From: Cognaticolwellia aestuarii | GTDB lineage: Bacteria; Pseudomonadota; Gammaproteobacteria; Enterobacterales; Alteromonadaceae | Reading direction: 5' to 3' | Length of the DNA stretch: 64,000 bases | Assembly: GCF_002000025.1 (NCBI RefSeq) | Contig: NZ_MUZV01000009.1 | Location: 142,007-206,006 of the forward strand | Part shown: piece by piece, positions 1 to 7,478 of the stretch | Layout: the number at the start of each line of letters is the position of its first letter | Numbering within the stretch: the first letter of the stretch is position 1 | Made by a program: the position numbers and the translations under genes | Notes under the pieces: model-generated | Seen by the model: only the letters and a program-made list of their open reading frames with translations | Database searches by the model: none | Told to the model about the DNA's origin: nothing

Positions 1-369
1 CATAAATGAGCGGAATAGATCGGCAACTTTTTGCTCATCACTGCCCATTTTTAAGTTTTTAGTGGCTGCTAGCTCTTCGATAATGGCTTTTACGTTGTCA
101 TCAGCTTCATCACGCAAGTCGTAAAATGCACCAATTGAAGTTTTGTCGCCAGGGATCTCGTTCGCATTTAACCAGGCTCCATTTACATAACGGTAAAAGT
201 TATCTTGTGGACGAACAGATAAATCCATATTCGCTTTATCAATACCTGATGCTAAAGCGGTTTTTTGCATTATTGGTGCCTCAGTAACTGTTTTTGTACT
301 CAGGTCATGACTACACCCAGCAATGAACAGTAAAGATGTGCAAACTGCACCTGTTATTATATTCTTCAT
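1..369 (-). CDS. M13 family metallopeptidase (neprilysin/PepO-like), lipoprotein, 5' part only
   Basis: The reverse strand reads from an ATG at 369 without a stop to the window edge (123 codons), so the catalytic C-terminal part (expected HExxH) lies outside. The N-terminus has a signal peptide ending in a lipobox-like LFIAGC, which suggests an anchored periplasmic lipoprotein. The mature start reads GIDKANMDLSVRPQDNFYRY followed by VNGAWLNANEIPGDKTSIGA. This N-terminal pattern (DxSVxPxDNFYxYVNGxWL) is characteristic of M13 zinc endopeptidases, which cleave oligopeptides. The family is usually near 690 residues. It is divergent from lolC across 382 bp that contain two perfect palindromes. Family call is firm; substrate is unknown. 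Confidence 0.85.
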   Translation of the reverse strand, partial: MKNIITGAVCTSLLFIAGCSHDLSTKTVTEAPIMQKTALASGIDKANMDLSVRPQDNFYRYVNGAWLNANEIPGDKTSIGAFYDLRDEADDNVKAIIEELAATKNLKMGSDEQKVADLFRSFM

Positions 370-580
370 TTTATACTCACGATTTAATTTTTAGTAGACT
401 GTAGCGCTTTGATTTAAAGCACACGATATTAAAGCCAAACATTTAAATTTACTAGGCTAACGTCGATTTTTATAACAAACTATTAACTTTTTCTTGTAGC
501 TATAAATTTACAAAAAACAAAATATAACGTTATTAAGGCGTTAACGTGACGATAATTTGTAACATTTTCCCCACATTGTT

Positions 581-612
581 TTGTAAAATAGTTAAATTTA
601 ACTATTTTACAA
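581..612. repeat. Perfect 32-bp palindrome upstream of lolC
   Basis: Sixteen-base arms (TTGTAAAATAGTTAAA and its exact complement) meet with no spacer. No U-tract typical of an intrinsic terminator follows it. Its position between divergent genes suits an operator for a dimeric regulator, but it could also be a cruciform or mRNA hairpin. It matches no operator I recognise. Confidence 0.7.
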
Positions 613-621
613 GGAGTTAAG

Positions 622-652
622 TATACATTTAACTTATTAAGTTAAATGTATA
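622..652. repeat. Perfect 31-bp inverted repeat (14-bp arms) upstream of lolC
   Basis: Arms TATACATTTAACTT and its exact complement are separated by three bases (ATT). It lies nine bases after the preceding palindrome and about 100 bp before lolC. Its ATTTAAC / GTTAAAT half-sites recur in the palindrome at 26164-26189. Regulatory role is inferred only. Confidence 0.7.
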
Positions 653-751
653 AAACTTCATAAAGTCAGGAGCTATATGCATATTAGCTGTGTTATTATT
701 TTAGGCAAAATAACCTTGGTGTTATAACCATTTACAATAAAGAAAGAGTTC

Positions 752-1972
752 ATGTTTCAACCTGTTAGTGTTTACATCGGCTTAAGGTACAGTCGCAGCA
801 GCCACGGCAAAGGCTTTGTTTCCTTTATCACCTTCTTTTCAATAATCGGCATTGTCTTAGGTGTTGCTTCCTTAATTACTGTCGTTTCTGTCATGGATGG
901 ACTAGAACAGGAACAAAAAAGGCGTGTGCTTGGTTTAGTGCCGCATGTGCTTATGTCACATCAAAAAGCACATATCAGTAATTGGCAAACGTTGCAGCAA
1001 GACATCCTCTCGCTTCCTAAGGTTAACAAAGTCACACCTTTTCAAGAAAGTGAAGCCTTGATTCAATCAAAAAAATCCCTGCAAGGGGTTTTAGTGCACG
1101 GCATTATGCCTGAATTTGAACAACATAATATTATCAATAGTTCAATGGTTGCTGGGCAATTAGAGCGCTTAGAAAGCGTGCCCTTTAGTATAGTATTAGG
1201 CCAAGCATTGGCGCGTAATTTAAAGGTAAAACTGGGTGATGAAGTTCGTTTAACCTTGCCTAATAAGACCTTATTTACCCCAATGGGACGCGTTCCTGTA
1301 CATCGTACGTTTACCATTGTTGGTGTGTTTAATGTTGGCTCTCAAGTTGATGAAGCAATGGTTTATATCAACATCAAAGATGGAGCAAAGCTACATCGAA
1401 AAAAAGGTGATGGTGTTAATCAGTTACGCTTGTATCTTGATGATGCTTTTCATGCTCAAGATGTTATTTCACAGTTGTCTGTAAAATATCCCAAATACCA
1501 GTTTGTCAGCTGGCAAGAAAGCCAAGGGGCATTGTTTGCAGCTGTGAGTATGGAAAAAAATATGATGTGGTTGATGCTCAGTTTAATTATTGCCGTTGCA
1601 GCTTTTAATATTGTTTCAGCATTAGTGATGGTGGTCATAGATAAGCAAGGTGAAATCAGTATTTTACAAACCTTAGGTTTAGATCGCAGTGGCGTAGTGA
1701 AAATTTTTATCACTCAAGGGTTAACCAATGGTATATGGGGCGTTGCTTTAGGTGTTATTTTGGGCATGTTGTTGACGTTAAATTTAAATAACATATTCAG
1801 TTTACTTGGCGTTACTTTATTGGGAGCGGGTCAACAACTACCGATTGCTATCGATGCATTAAACATTGTTATCATTATTGTTTCAGCGTTGGCAATGAGC
1901 TTTATTGCCACACTATACCCGGCCTATCGTGCAGCACAAACTCAGCCAGCCGAGGTGCTTAGAAATGAATAG
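752..1972 (+). CDS. lolC: Lipoprotein-releasing ABC transporter permease, LolC-type
   Basis: Inner-membrane subunit of the LolCDE complex, which extracts outer-membrane-destined lipoproteins from the inner membrane and passes them to LolA. The 406 residues show the MacB/FtsX layout: an N-terminal cytoplasmic stretch (FQPVSVYIGLRYSRS), a transmembrane segment near residues 25-48, a long periplasmic domain to about 270, then three C-terminal helices ending in SFIATLYPAYRAAQTQPAEV, the usual FtsX-permease end. It is the first gene of lolC-lolD-lolE. LolC and LolE are paralogues (compare PVSVYIGLRYSRS with PLSVFIGLRYVRS), and LolC is assigned by operon position. The ATG at 752 is preceded by AAAGAAAGAG as a ribosome-binding region. 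Confidence 0.93.
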   Translation: MFQPVSVYIGLRYSRSSHGKGFVSFITFFSIIGIVLGVASLITVVSVMDGLEQEQKRRVLGLVPHVLMSHQKAHISNWQTLQQDILSLPKVNKVTPFQESEALIQSKKSLQGVLVHGIMPEFEQHNIINSSMVAGQLERLESVPFSIVLGQALARNLKVKLGDEVRLTLPNKTLFTPMGRVPVHRTFTIVGVFNVGSQVDEAMVYINIKDGAKLHRKKGDGVNQLRLYLDDAFHAQDVISQLSVKYPKYQFVSWQESQGALFAAVSMEKNMMWLMLSLIIAVAAFNIVSALVMVVIDKQGEISILQTLGLDRSGVVKIFITQGLTNGIWGVALGVILGMLLTLNLNNIFSLLGVTLLGAGQQLPIAIDALNIVIIIVSALAMSFIATLYPAYRAAQTQPAEVLRNE

Positions 1973-2807
1973 TAAGGTCAATAATGAAATGGCAAATAAT
2001 TTGAACAATAACCAGGTAAAAAAGAGCACAACGATGAACGCCAATGAAAATACTAGTAAGCCTGAAGCTGCACTGAGTTTTGAGTGTCGTCAATTAAGTA
2101 AATCATATCAACAAGGACCGATAACAACGCAAGTGTTATCTCATCTTGATTTGGCGGTTAAAGCCGGTGAGTTGGTAGCAATTGTCGGGAGCTCAGGTTG
2201 TGGTAAAAGTACTTTTTTACATTTAGCCGGTGCGTTAGATACTCCCAGTACCGGAGAGGTTTTTATTAATGGTGTGAATATTCATCAACTTTCTGAAAAG
2301 CAAAGAGCAAAGTTTCGTAATCAGCACATTGGTTTTATATACCAATTTCATCACTTGATGATGGAATTTAGTGCTCAAGAAAATGTTGCAATGCCACTGT
2401 TAATACGTGGTGATAGCCCTAAAGATGCGCTTGCTCAAGCGCAAGTTATGCTTGAACAGGTTGGCTTATCACACCGTACTCACCATCGGCCTTCAGAATT
2501 ATCAGGTGGTGAGCGTCAACGTGTAGCCATTGCGCGTGCCTTAGTCACTAAACCTTCATTGATTTTAGCTGACGAGCCAACAGGAAATCTAGATTTTGAT
2601 ACTGCAGAGCAAATTTACCAATTGCTGCAAACATTAAATCGTACGGTAAATACTAGTTTTGTCATTGTTACTCATGACTTAACTTTAGCCGCAAAAATGG
2701 ATCGTCAATTACGTTTAGAGCACGGACACCTTAAGCCATTAGCTGATATTAGCCCAAGTAATCTTGAATCAGTTCAGAATGAACAACGCCAAGCTGAGGA
2801 AAGTTAA
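1965..2807 (+). CDS. lolD: Lipoprotein-releasing ABC transporter ATPase LolD
   Basis: Cytoplasmic ATPase driving LolCDE. Walker A GSSGCGKST lies near residues 75-83, followed by the Q-loop (YQFHHLMMEF), the signature LSGGERQRVAIARAL and Walker B LILADEPTGNLD, then the H-loop in VIVTHD. The start at 1965 overlaps the lolC stop by 8 bp and has GAGGTG eight bases upstream. An ATG at 2034 would give a protein closer to the usual length. With the 1965 start the protein is 280 residues against about 230 in relatives. The extra length is an Asn/Lys-rich N-terminus (residues 1-35) and a C-terminal tail after the ATPase fold. The lolE start follows the stop immediately. Confidence 0.92.
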   Translation: MNSKVNNEMANNLNNNQVKKSTTMNANENTSKPEAALSFECRQLSKSYQQGPITTQVLSHLDLAVKAGELVAIVGSSGCGKSTFLHLAGALDTPSTGEVFINGVNIHQLSEKQRAKFRNQHIGFIYQFHHLMMEFSAQENVAMPLLIRGDSPKDALAQAQVMLEQVGLSHRTHHRPSELSGGERQRVAIARALVTKPSLILADEPTGNLDFDTAEQIYQLLQTLNRTVNTSFVIVTHDLTLAAKMDRQLRLEHGHLKPLADISPSNLESVQNEQRQAEES

Positions 2808-4073
2808 GTGTTAAAACCGTTAAGTGTCTTTATCGGCTTGCGCTATGTACGTAGTCGTCAAAAAAAGGGGTTCTCTTCATTTATCTCAGCATCATCTACT
2901 ATTGGTATTGCTATTGGTGTAACTGTTCTGATTGTTGTGTTGTCAGCAATGAATGGTTTTGAGCGAGCACTGGCTACACATCTTCTGTCTGTTGTGCCTC
3001 ATGGTGAAGTTGTCGCGGTCAATGAACCAATTAATCAATGGCGAAAAAATGTTGATAAAATAGCACAAACACCGGGGGTTGTTGCCGCCGCGCCGTTTAT
3101 CAAAACTCAAGGCATGATGCAGAAGTCAGCGGCTCTAAAAGGCGTTGAGATACGTGGCGTTGATGTCATGCTAGAGCAACAAGTTTCTGCTATCGCAAGT
3201 TATATAACGGCAGGTAATTGGCAAGATTTAGCTCGCGACAACGCGATTGTTATCGGTGCCGGTATTGCGCGAAAATTGTCATTGCAAGTGGGCGATAACG
3301 TTCAGTTGCTGTTACCGCCTAGCGATGCTGCAACTCGCTCAGGCAATAAAATCACACAATTTCCTGTACCGACTAAGCAGCAAGCGACAATTGTTGGAGT
3401 GTTTAAGTTCGGTGGTACTATCGATGACAGCCAAGTTTTTATTAATTTAGCGAAAGCAGGGCAATTGCTAGGGTATCAGGCTGACGAAGTTCAAGGTATT
3501 CGATTAAAAGTCAGTGATGTATTTTCGGCTCCGCAAATCGTGCATGACGCTGCCTACAGTTTTGACTTTTATGTTTATATGCTTGATTGGACCCGAAGTC
3601 ACGGGCATTTGTTTAATGATATTCAGCTGGTGCGTTTAGTCATGTTTATTGTTCTGGTGTTAGTTATTGCCGTGGCAAGTTTTAATATAGTGTCGACCCT
3701 AATTATGGCGGTAAATGAAAAAAAATCTGATATTGCGATATTGAAAACTATGGGGGCAAAGCCAAGTACAATCATGGCAAGCTTTATGTTTCAGGGGCTA
3801 ATGAATGGTATTATTGGCTGTATACTCGGCGCAAGTTTAGGTATTTTAATTTCATTAAATTTAACGGAAATCATCCGTGCTATGGAAGCAATGCTGTCGA
3901 TGGAGTTTTTATCTGCCGATGTATACTTTATTGACTACTTACCGACACTATTACGCCAACAAGATGTTATTAATACTGTAACTACCGCTTTGTTAATGAG
4001 TTTATTGGCCACTATTTATCCGGCATGGCGCGCTACAAAAGTTGAGCCAGCACAAGTGCTAGGACAATCTTAA
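2808..4073 (+). CDS. lolE: Lipoprotein-releasing ABC transporter permease, LolE-type
   Basis: Second membrane subunit of LolCDE, 421 residues. Like LolC it has one N-terminal helix (near 25-48, ISASSTIGIAIGVTVLIVVL), a large periplasmic domain and three C-terminal helices ending LATIYPAWRATKVEPAQVL. It begins with GTG directly after the lolD stop, with GAGGAAAG about seven bases upstream, so translation is probably coupled. Three separate genes with two unlike permeases correspond to the classical LolCDE arrangement, not the single-permease LolF type. A strong terminator follows 14 bp after the stop, ending the operon. Confidence 0.93.
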   Translation: MLKPLSVFIGLRYVRSRQKKGFSSFISASSTIGIAIGVTVLIVVLSAMNGFERALATHLLSVVPHGEVVAVNEPINQWRKNVDKIAQTPGVVAAAPFIKTQGMMQKSAALKGVEIRGVDVMLEQQVSAIASYITAGNWQDLARDNAIVIGAGIARKLSLQVGDNVQLLLPPSDAATRSGNKITQFPVPTKQQATIVGVFKFGGTIDDSQVFINLAKAGQLLGYQADEVQGIRLKVSDVFSAPQIVHDAAYSFDFYVYMLDWTRSHGHLFNDIQLVRLVMFIVLVLVIAVASFNIVSTLIMAVNEKKSDIAILKTMGAKPSTIMASFMFQGLMNGIIGCILGASLGILISLNLTEIIRAMEAMLSMEFLSADVYFIDYLPTLLRQQDVINTVTTALLMSLLATIYPAWRATKVEPAQVLGQS

Positions 4074-4087
4074 CCCGTATCTGTGAT

Positions 4088-4120
4088 AAAAAAATCAGAC
4101 GTTAAGTCTGATTTTTTTTT
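4088..4120 (+). terminator. Rho-independent terminator after lolCDE
   Basis: Stem of AAAAATCAGAC and GTCTGATTTTT around loop GTTAA, followed by a run of T. The symmetric A/T flanks mean it may also work for the convergent DUF2062 gene. Confidence 0.9.
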
Positions 4121-4155
4121 GTAAATACTCTCACCGATCACACCTTTGGCTAAAC

Positions 4156-4671
4156 TTAATCTCTGCGAACTTTGCGTTTTTTCCATTCTTTTGCGACTGA
4201 AAAACGCCAGAGCGTGTTTATGGTTAAATAACCTAAAATAGAGAAAATGGTCGCAAGCACGCCACAGCCAAGAATAAATGCTGGACCGATAGTTGAAACA
4301 CTTTCAACTAACCATTGCCAACTTGCTTCAAAGGCAAATTGTTTGGTGGGAACGCCAACAATCCAGGTACCAACTAAATAACAAAAATAGAAAATAGCCG
4401 GCATAGTTAAAGGGTTAGTGATCCATACAAGTGCTACAGAAAGCGGTAAATTTGCATGTACTATAATAGCAAGACCGGCAGCCAAAACCATTTGAAAAGG
4501 TACAGGGATAAAAGCAAAGAATAACCCAACCGCAAATGCTTTACTGACCGAGCGACGGTTAAGGTGCCATAAATTTGCGTTATGCAATAGCGTACCGAAA
4601 ATTTGTAAATGCTTGTTGTTTTTAATCGTTTGATGATCGGGCATCAGGCGTTTAATCATTTTTTTCGGCAT
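4156..4671 (-). CDS. DUF2062 domain inner-membrane protein
   Basis: A 171-residue protein of unknown function. The DUF2062 signature is visible: LHNANLWHLNRRSVSKAFAV followed by GLFFAFIPVPFQMVLAAGLA, then NLPLSVALVWITNPLT. Hydrophobic segments lie near residues 45-75, 85-110 and 130-160, so it is a small integral membrane protein with a basic C-terminus. In related genomes this family sits beside comEC and msbA, as here. Its ATG at 4671 lies only 16 bp from the comEC ATG on the other strand, so promoters must overlap coding sequence. Confidence 0.85.
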   Translation of the reverse strand: MPKKMIKRLMPDHQTIKNNKHLQIFGTLLHNANLWHLNRRSVSKAFAVGLFFAFIPVPFQMVLAAGLAIIVHANLPLSVALVWITNPLTMPAIFYFCYLVGTWIVGVPTKQFAFEASWQWLVESVSTIGPAFILGCGVLATIFSILGYLTINTLWRFSVAKEWKKRKVRRD

Positions 4672-4687
4672 AAGTTCTTAACTTTAA

Positions 4688-7303
4688 ATGGCTAATTGGA
4701 AATTGATCACTATGGAATGGTGGCTACTTACATTTTTTTTCAGTGCTATTTTGTCATTATTCATACCTATAGTGCCAGAGTTTTCTTTGCTATCGGTAAT
4801 ATTGTTGTTGGCTTTATTTTTTATCTTACGGCAAAAATATCACTTAATCGCTATTGCCATATTCGCTTTTACTTGGGTTTTGATTGCAGCGAGCCAATAT
4901 CATAATACCCTGAATCAAAATAATATTTTGTTAAAAAAGCTGCATAAGCAAGTTTATTTAATACAAGGTGAAGTGATAAATATTGCTAATATTGACTCAG
5001 ATAATAGCCGTTTTAATTTTCTTATTACCCATTGGCAAGGCGAAAAGGTTAATAACAGCTTTAAAGTTCGTCTCAGTTGGAAAAAACCAAAGCAACCTAT
5101 ATTACAAGGTCAGATATGGCAGCTTGCTGTGAAATTAAAGCCTGCACATGGTTTAGCAAACATAGGGGGCTTTAATTACCAATTGTGGTTATTGCAACAG
5201 CAAATTATCGCAACGGGTTATGTGAAAGGTGATCCTAGCGCTAAAACACTGTCAGTGCCTAAAAAGCGTAATATATTACGACAAAAAAAAGCAACCTGGC
5301 GACAAGCATTGTATCTCAAGCTTTCGCTAATGTTAGCAGATAAATCCATGCGTGCTTTAATTTTGGCATTAGGTTTTGGCGAGCGAGGAGAGTTAACTCC
5401 TGAACATTGGCAGGTGCTATCAGCGACCGCCACCCAGCATCTTATTGCCATTTCAGGTTTGCATATTGGTATTGTGGCTTTTGGTAGTTTGATTTTCATA
5501 CGGACTATTTTTCGTCTACTACCACTGAAGTGGCTTTTGTCTAAGAAATGGCAATTTAGGTGCATGGAAAGTAACTTTAGATATTTACCGGTGTTATGCA
5601 GTTGTTTTATGGCATGGTATTACGCTTATCTTGCAGGATTTTCTATTCCGACATTGCGCGCTTTGGTGATGTTACTGTTGCTTTGGTCATTTAAATTGTT
5701 GTTGGTTAATGTCACGTTATTGCGCTGGTTGTTACTGACCGTTTTAGTTATTTTACTTGTTTGGCCGTTAAGCTTACTCAGTGCTAGTTTTTGGCTGTCT
5801 ATATCTGCTTTGGTTATTATTTTTTCGACACTGTCTCGTTTTAATATCACGATGAATACCGCAGATAAATCTAAGCCAATGAGTAAACCTCAGTCAGCAT
5901 TAACGGGGGGATTAAAAGCTGAAAAATTATTAACCAGCCATTGGCTGCAGGTTAAGGCGCGGGCATTACATTGGCTAAAAACGCTATTGCTGGTGCAATT
6001 GTCGTTAACGCTTGCCATGTTACCAATAGCGGCATGGCTAAATTATCAGCTGCCATTGGCGGCCTTTTTTGCCAATATCTTGGCTGTGCCTCTGATGAGC
6101 GTAACGGTTATCCCATTGACATTGCTTGCGGTGATTTCACTGCCGATAAATACTTGCTTAGCTGGTGTTTTTGCTGACTTAGCGCAATTGAGTATGTCGT
6201 TAATTTGGCAGTGGTTAAGTTATCTAGCGAGCAATACGTGGCTAGTTGTTGCCGTTTCTGCCCAGCAAATTCAAGTTTTATTACTGTTTTTTGTTGTTAT
6301 CGCTTTAGCCTTATTTTTTCGTCTCAGTAAAAGAAAGGTTATTGCGACTTTATGTTTATTTATAATCTCGCTAGCTACCATGCACTTTAAGCGTCCAGCA
6401 TTAAATGAATGGCAGTTATCTGTGCTTGATGTTGGCCATGGCCTTGCCATTTTGATTGAAAAAAATCAGCATGTTTTTCTTTATGATACTGGCGCAAGCT
6501 ATCCCAGTGGTTTTAATATGGCTGATGCGGCAGTATTACCTTACTTAAAACATTATGGATATAAAGCTATTGATACTGTCATGATCAGCCACAATGATAA
6601 TGATCACGCAGGTAGCTTGCAGCAGTTACAAGCCAGCATTGCAGTCAACAATGTAATTGCTAATGAGCAAAAATTAAAGCCGGATACACATTGTATTTCA
6701 GGTCAATACTTTACTTGGCAAGGCTTAGTGTTTGAGGTGTTGTCGCCTGCTGAAGTCAAAGGTGATAAAAATGATGACTCTTGTGTTATCACCATTAGTG
6801 ATGGTACCCATCGCGTATTATTACCCGGCGATATCTCGATAAAGCAAGAAAAGCTTCTGCTAAATATTTCAGGGATGCGTAATAAACTTCGTAGTGACGT
6901 ACTTATTGCGCCGCATCATGGCTCTAAATCTTCTTCTAGTCGTCGCTTTTTAGCTGCTGTTTCACCTCGTTTCGCTGTTTTTAGTACCGGGTATTTAAAT
7001 CGGTGGCAAATGCCATCGACAGAAATTTTAAAGCGATATCATGATGTCGATATTACTACTTTTAATACCGCTGAGCTTGGCATGATCAGTTTTAAGTTTA
7101 GCCAATCTAGAGCTGATAGCCCTGACATTAGCCAGAGTGATAGTAATGCACAGGCTAGCTATTCAGCGGATAATGCAAGTAGTCATGCAGCAAATGATAG
7201 CGAAGATAAAGCAGCGTATTACCATAGAAATCAACATATCAAAGGTCATATTGAGATCAAAAGTTATCGCAAAGATATTCGACCATATTGGTTTGTTAAT
7301 TAG
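4688..7303 (+). CDS. comEC: DNA internalisation competence protein ComEC/Rec2
   Basis: Predicted inner-membrane channel that moves single-stranded DNA into the cytoplasm in natural transformation. The 871 residues contain an N-terminal hydrophobic region and soluble OB-like part (DUF4131, to about 200), the polytopic Competence domain (about 215-560, with ATATQHLIAISGLHIGI) and a C-terminal metallo-beta-lactamase-like domain. The latter has LDVGHGLAILIE, the metal motif SHNDNDHAG near residue 635 and APHHGSKSSSS. The last roughly 65 residues are a Ser/Ala/Asp-rich tail that looks disordered. The ATG at 4688 lacks a ribosome-binding site; the ATG at 4712 has GGAAA upstream and may be the true start. 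Confidence 0.9.
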   Translation: MANWKLITMEWWLLTFFFSAILSLFIPIVPEFSLLSVILLLALFFILRQKYHLIAIAIFAFTWVLIAASQYHNTLNQNNILLKKLHKQVYLIQGEVINIANIDSDNSRFNFLITHWQGEKVNNSFKVRLSWKKPKQPILQGQIWQLAVKLKPAHGLANIGGFNYQLWLLQQQIIATGYVKGDPSAKTLSVPKKRNILRQKKATWRQALYLKLSLMLADKSMRALILALGFGERGELTPEHWQVLSATATQHLIAISGLHIGIVAFGSLIFIRTIFRLLPLKWLLSKKWQFRCMESNFRYLPVLCSCFMAWYYAYLAGFSIPTLRALVMLLLLWSFKLLLVNVTLLRWLLLTVLVILLVWPLSLLSASFWLSISALVIIFSTLSRFNITMNTADKSKPMSKPQSALTGGLKAEKLLTSHWLQVKARALHWLKTLLLVQLSLTLAMLPIAAWLNYQLPLAAFFANILAVPLMSVTVIPLTLLAVISLPINTCLAGVFADLAQLSMSLIWQWLSYLASNTWLVVAVSAQQIQVLLLFFVVIALALFFRLSKRKVIATLCLFIISLATMHFKRPALNEWQLSVLDVGHGLAILIEKNQHVFLYDTGASYPSGFNMADAAVLPYLKHYGYKAIDTVMISHNDNDHAGSLQQLQASIAVNNVIANEQKLKPDTHCISGQYFTWQGLVFEVLSPAEVKGDKNDDSCVITISDGTHRVLLPGDISIKQEKLLLNISGMRNKLRSDVLIAPHHGSKSSSSRRFLAAVSPRFAVFSTGYLNRWQMPSTEILKRYHDVDITTFNTAELGMISFKFSQSRADSPDISQSDSNAQASYSADNASSHAANDSEDKAAYYHRNQHIKGHIEIKSYRKDIRPYWFVN

Positions 7304-7427
7304 CTAGCGTGCTGTTTTTTGTTGCAGATGCCGTCAAATGATGTGATTAATTACTGTGATAAAAGTTTATCAGTTGGTTGATTGGCAAAATAACGCTAAA
7401 ATAGTCAGGCAATTTACTAATACAATT

Positions 7428-7457
7428 AAAAAATCCCTTAAATGAGCGGGACTTTTT
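7428..7457 (+). terminator. Possible weak terminator between comEC and msbA
   Basis: A-rich arm ending TCCC pairs with GGGA followed by CTTTTT around a 10-base loop (TTAAATGAGC). Only four G/C-type pairs are strong, and the hairpin lies 22 bp from the msbA start, so it could instead act in the msbA leader. Confidence 0.35.
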
Positions 7458-7478
7458 AATAACGCATTGAGAGTATTA

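Larger units (their letters stand above)
370..751. other. Intergenic region between divergent M13 peptidase and lolC
   Basis: No plausible gene is seen. The region is very AT-rich and must hold the promoters of both flanking genes. Its main structure is a pair of perfect palindromes at 581-612 and 622-652, described separately. lolC starts about 100 bp downstream of the second palindrome. Confidence 0.6.
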
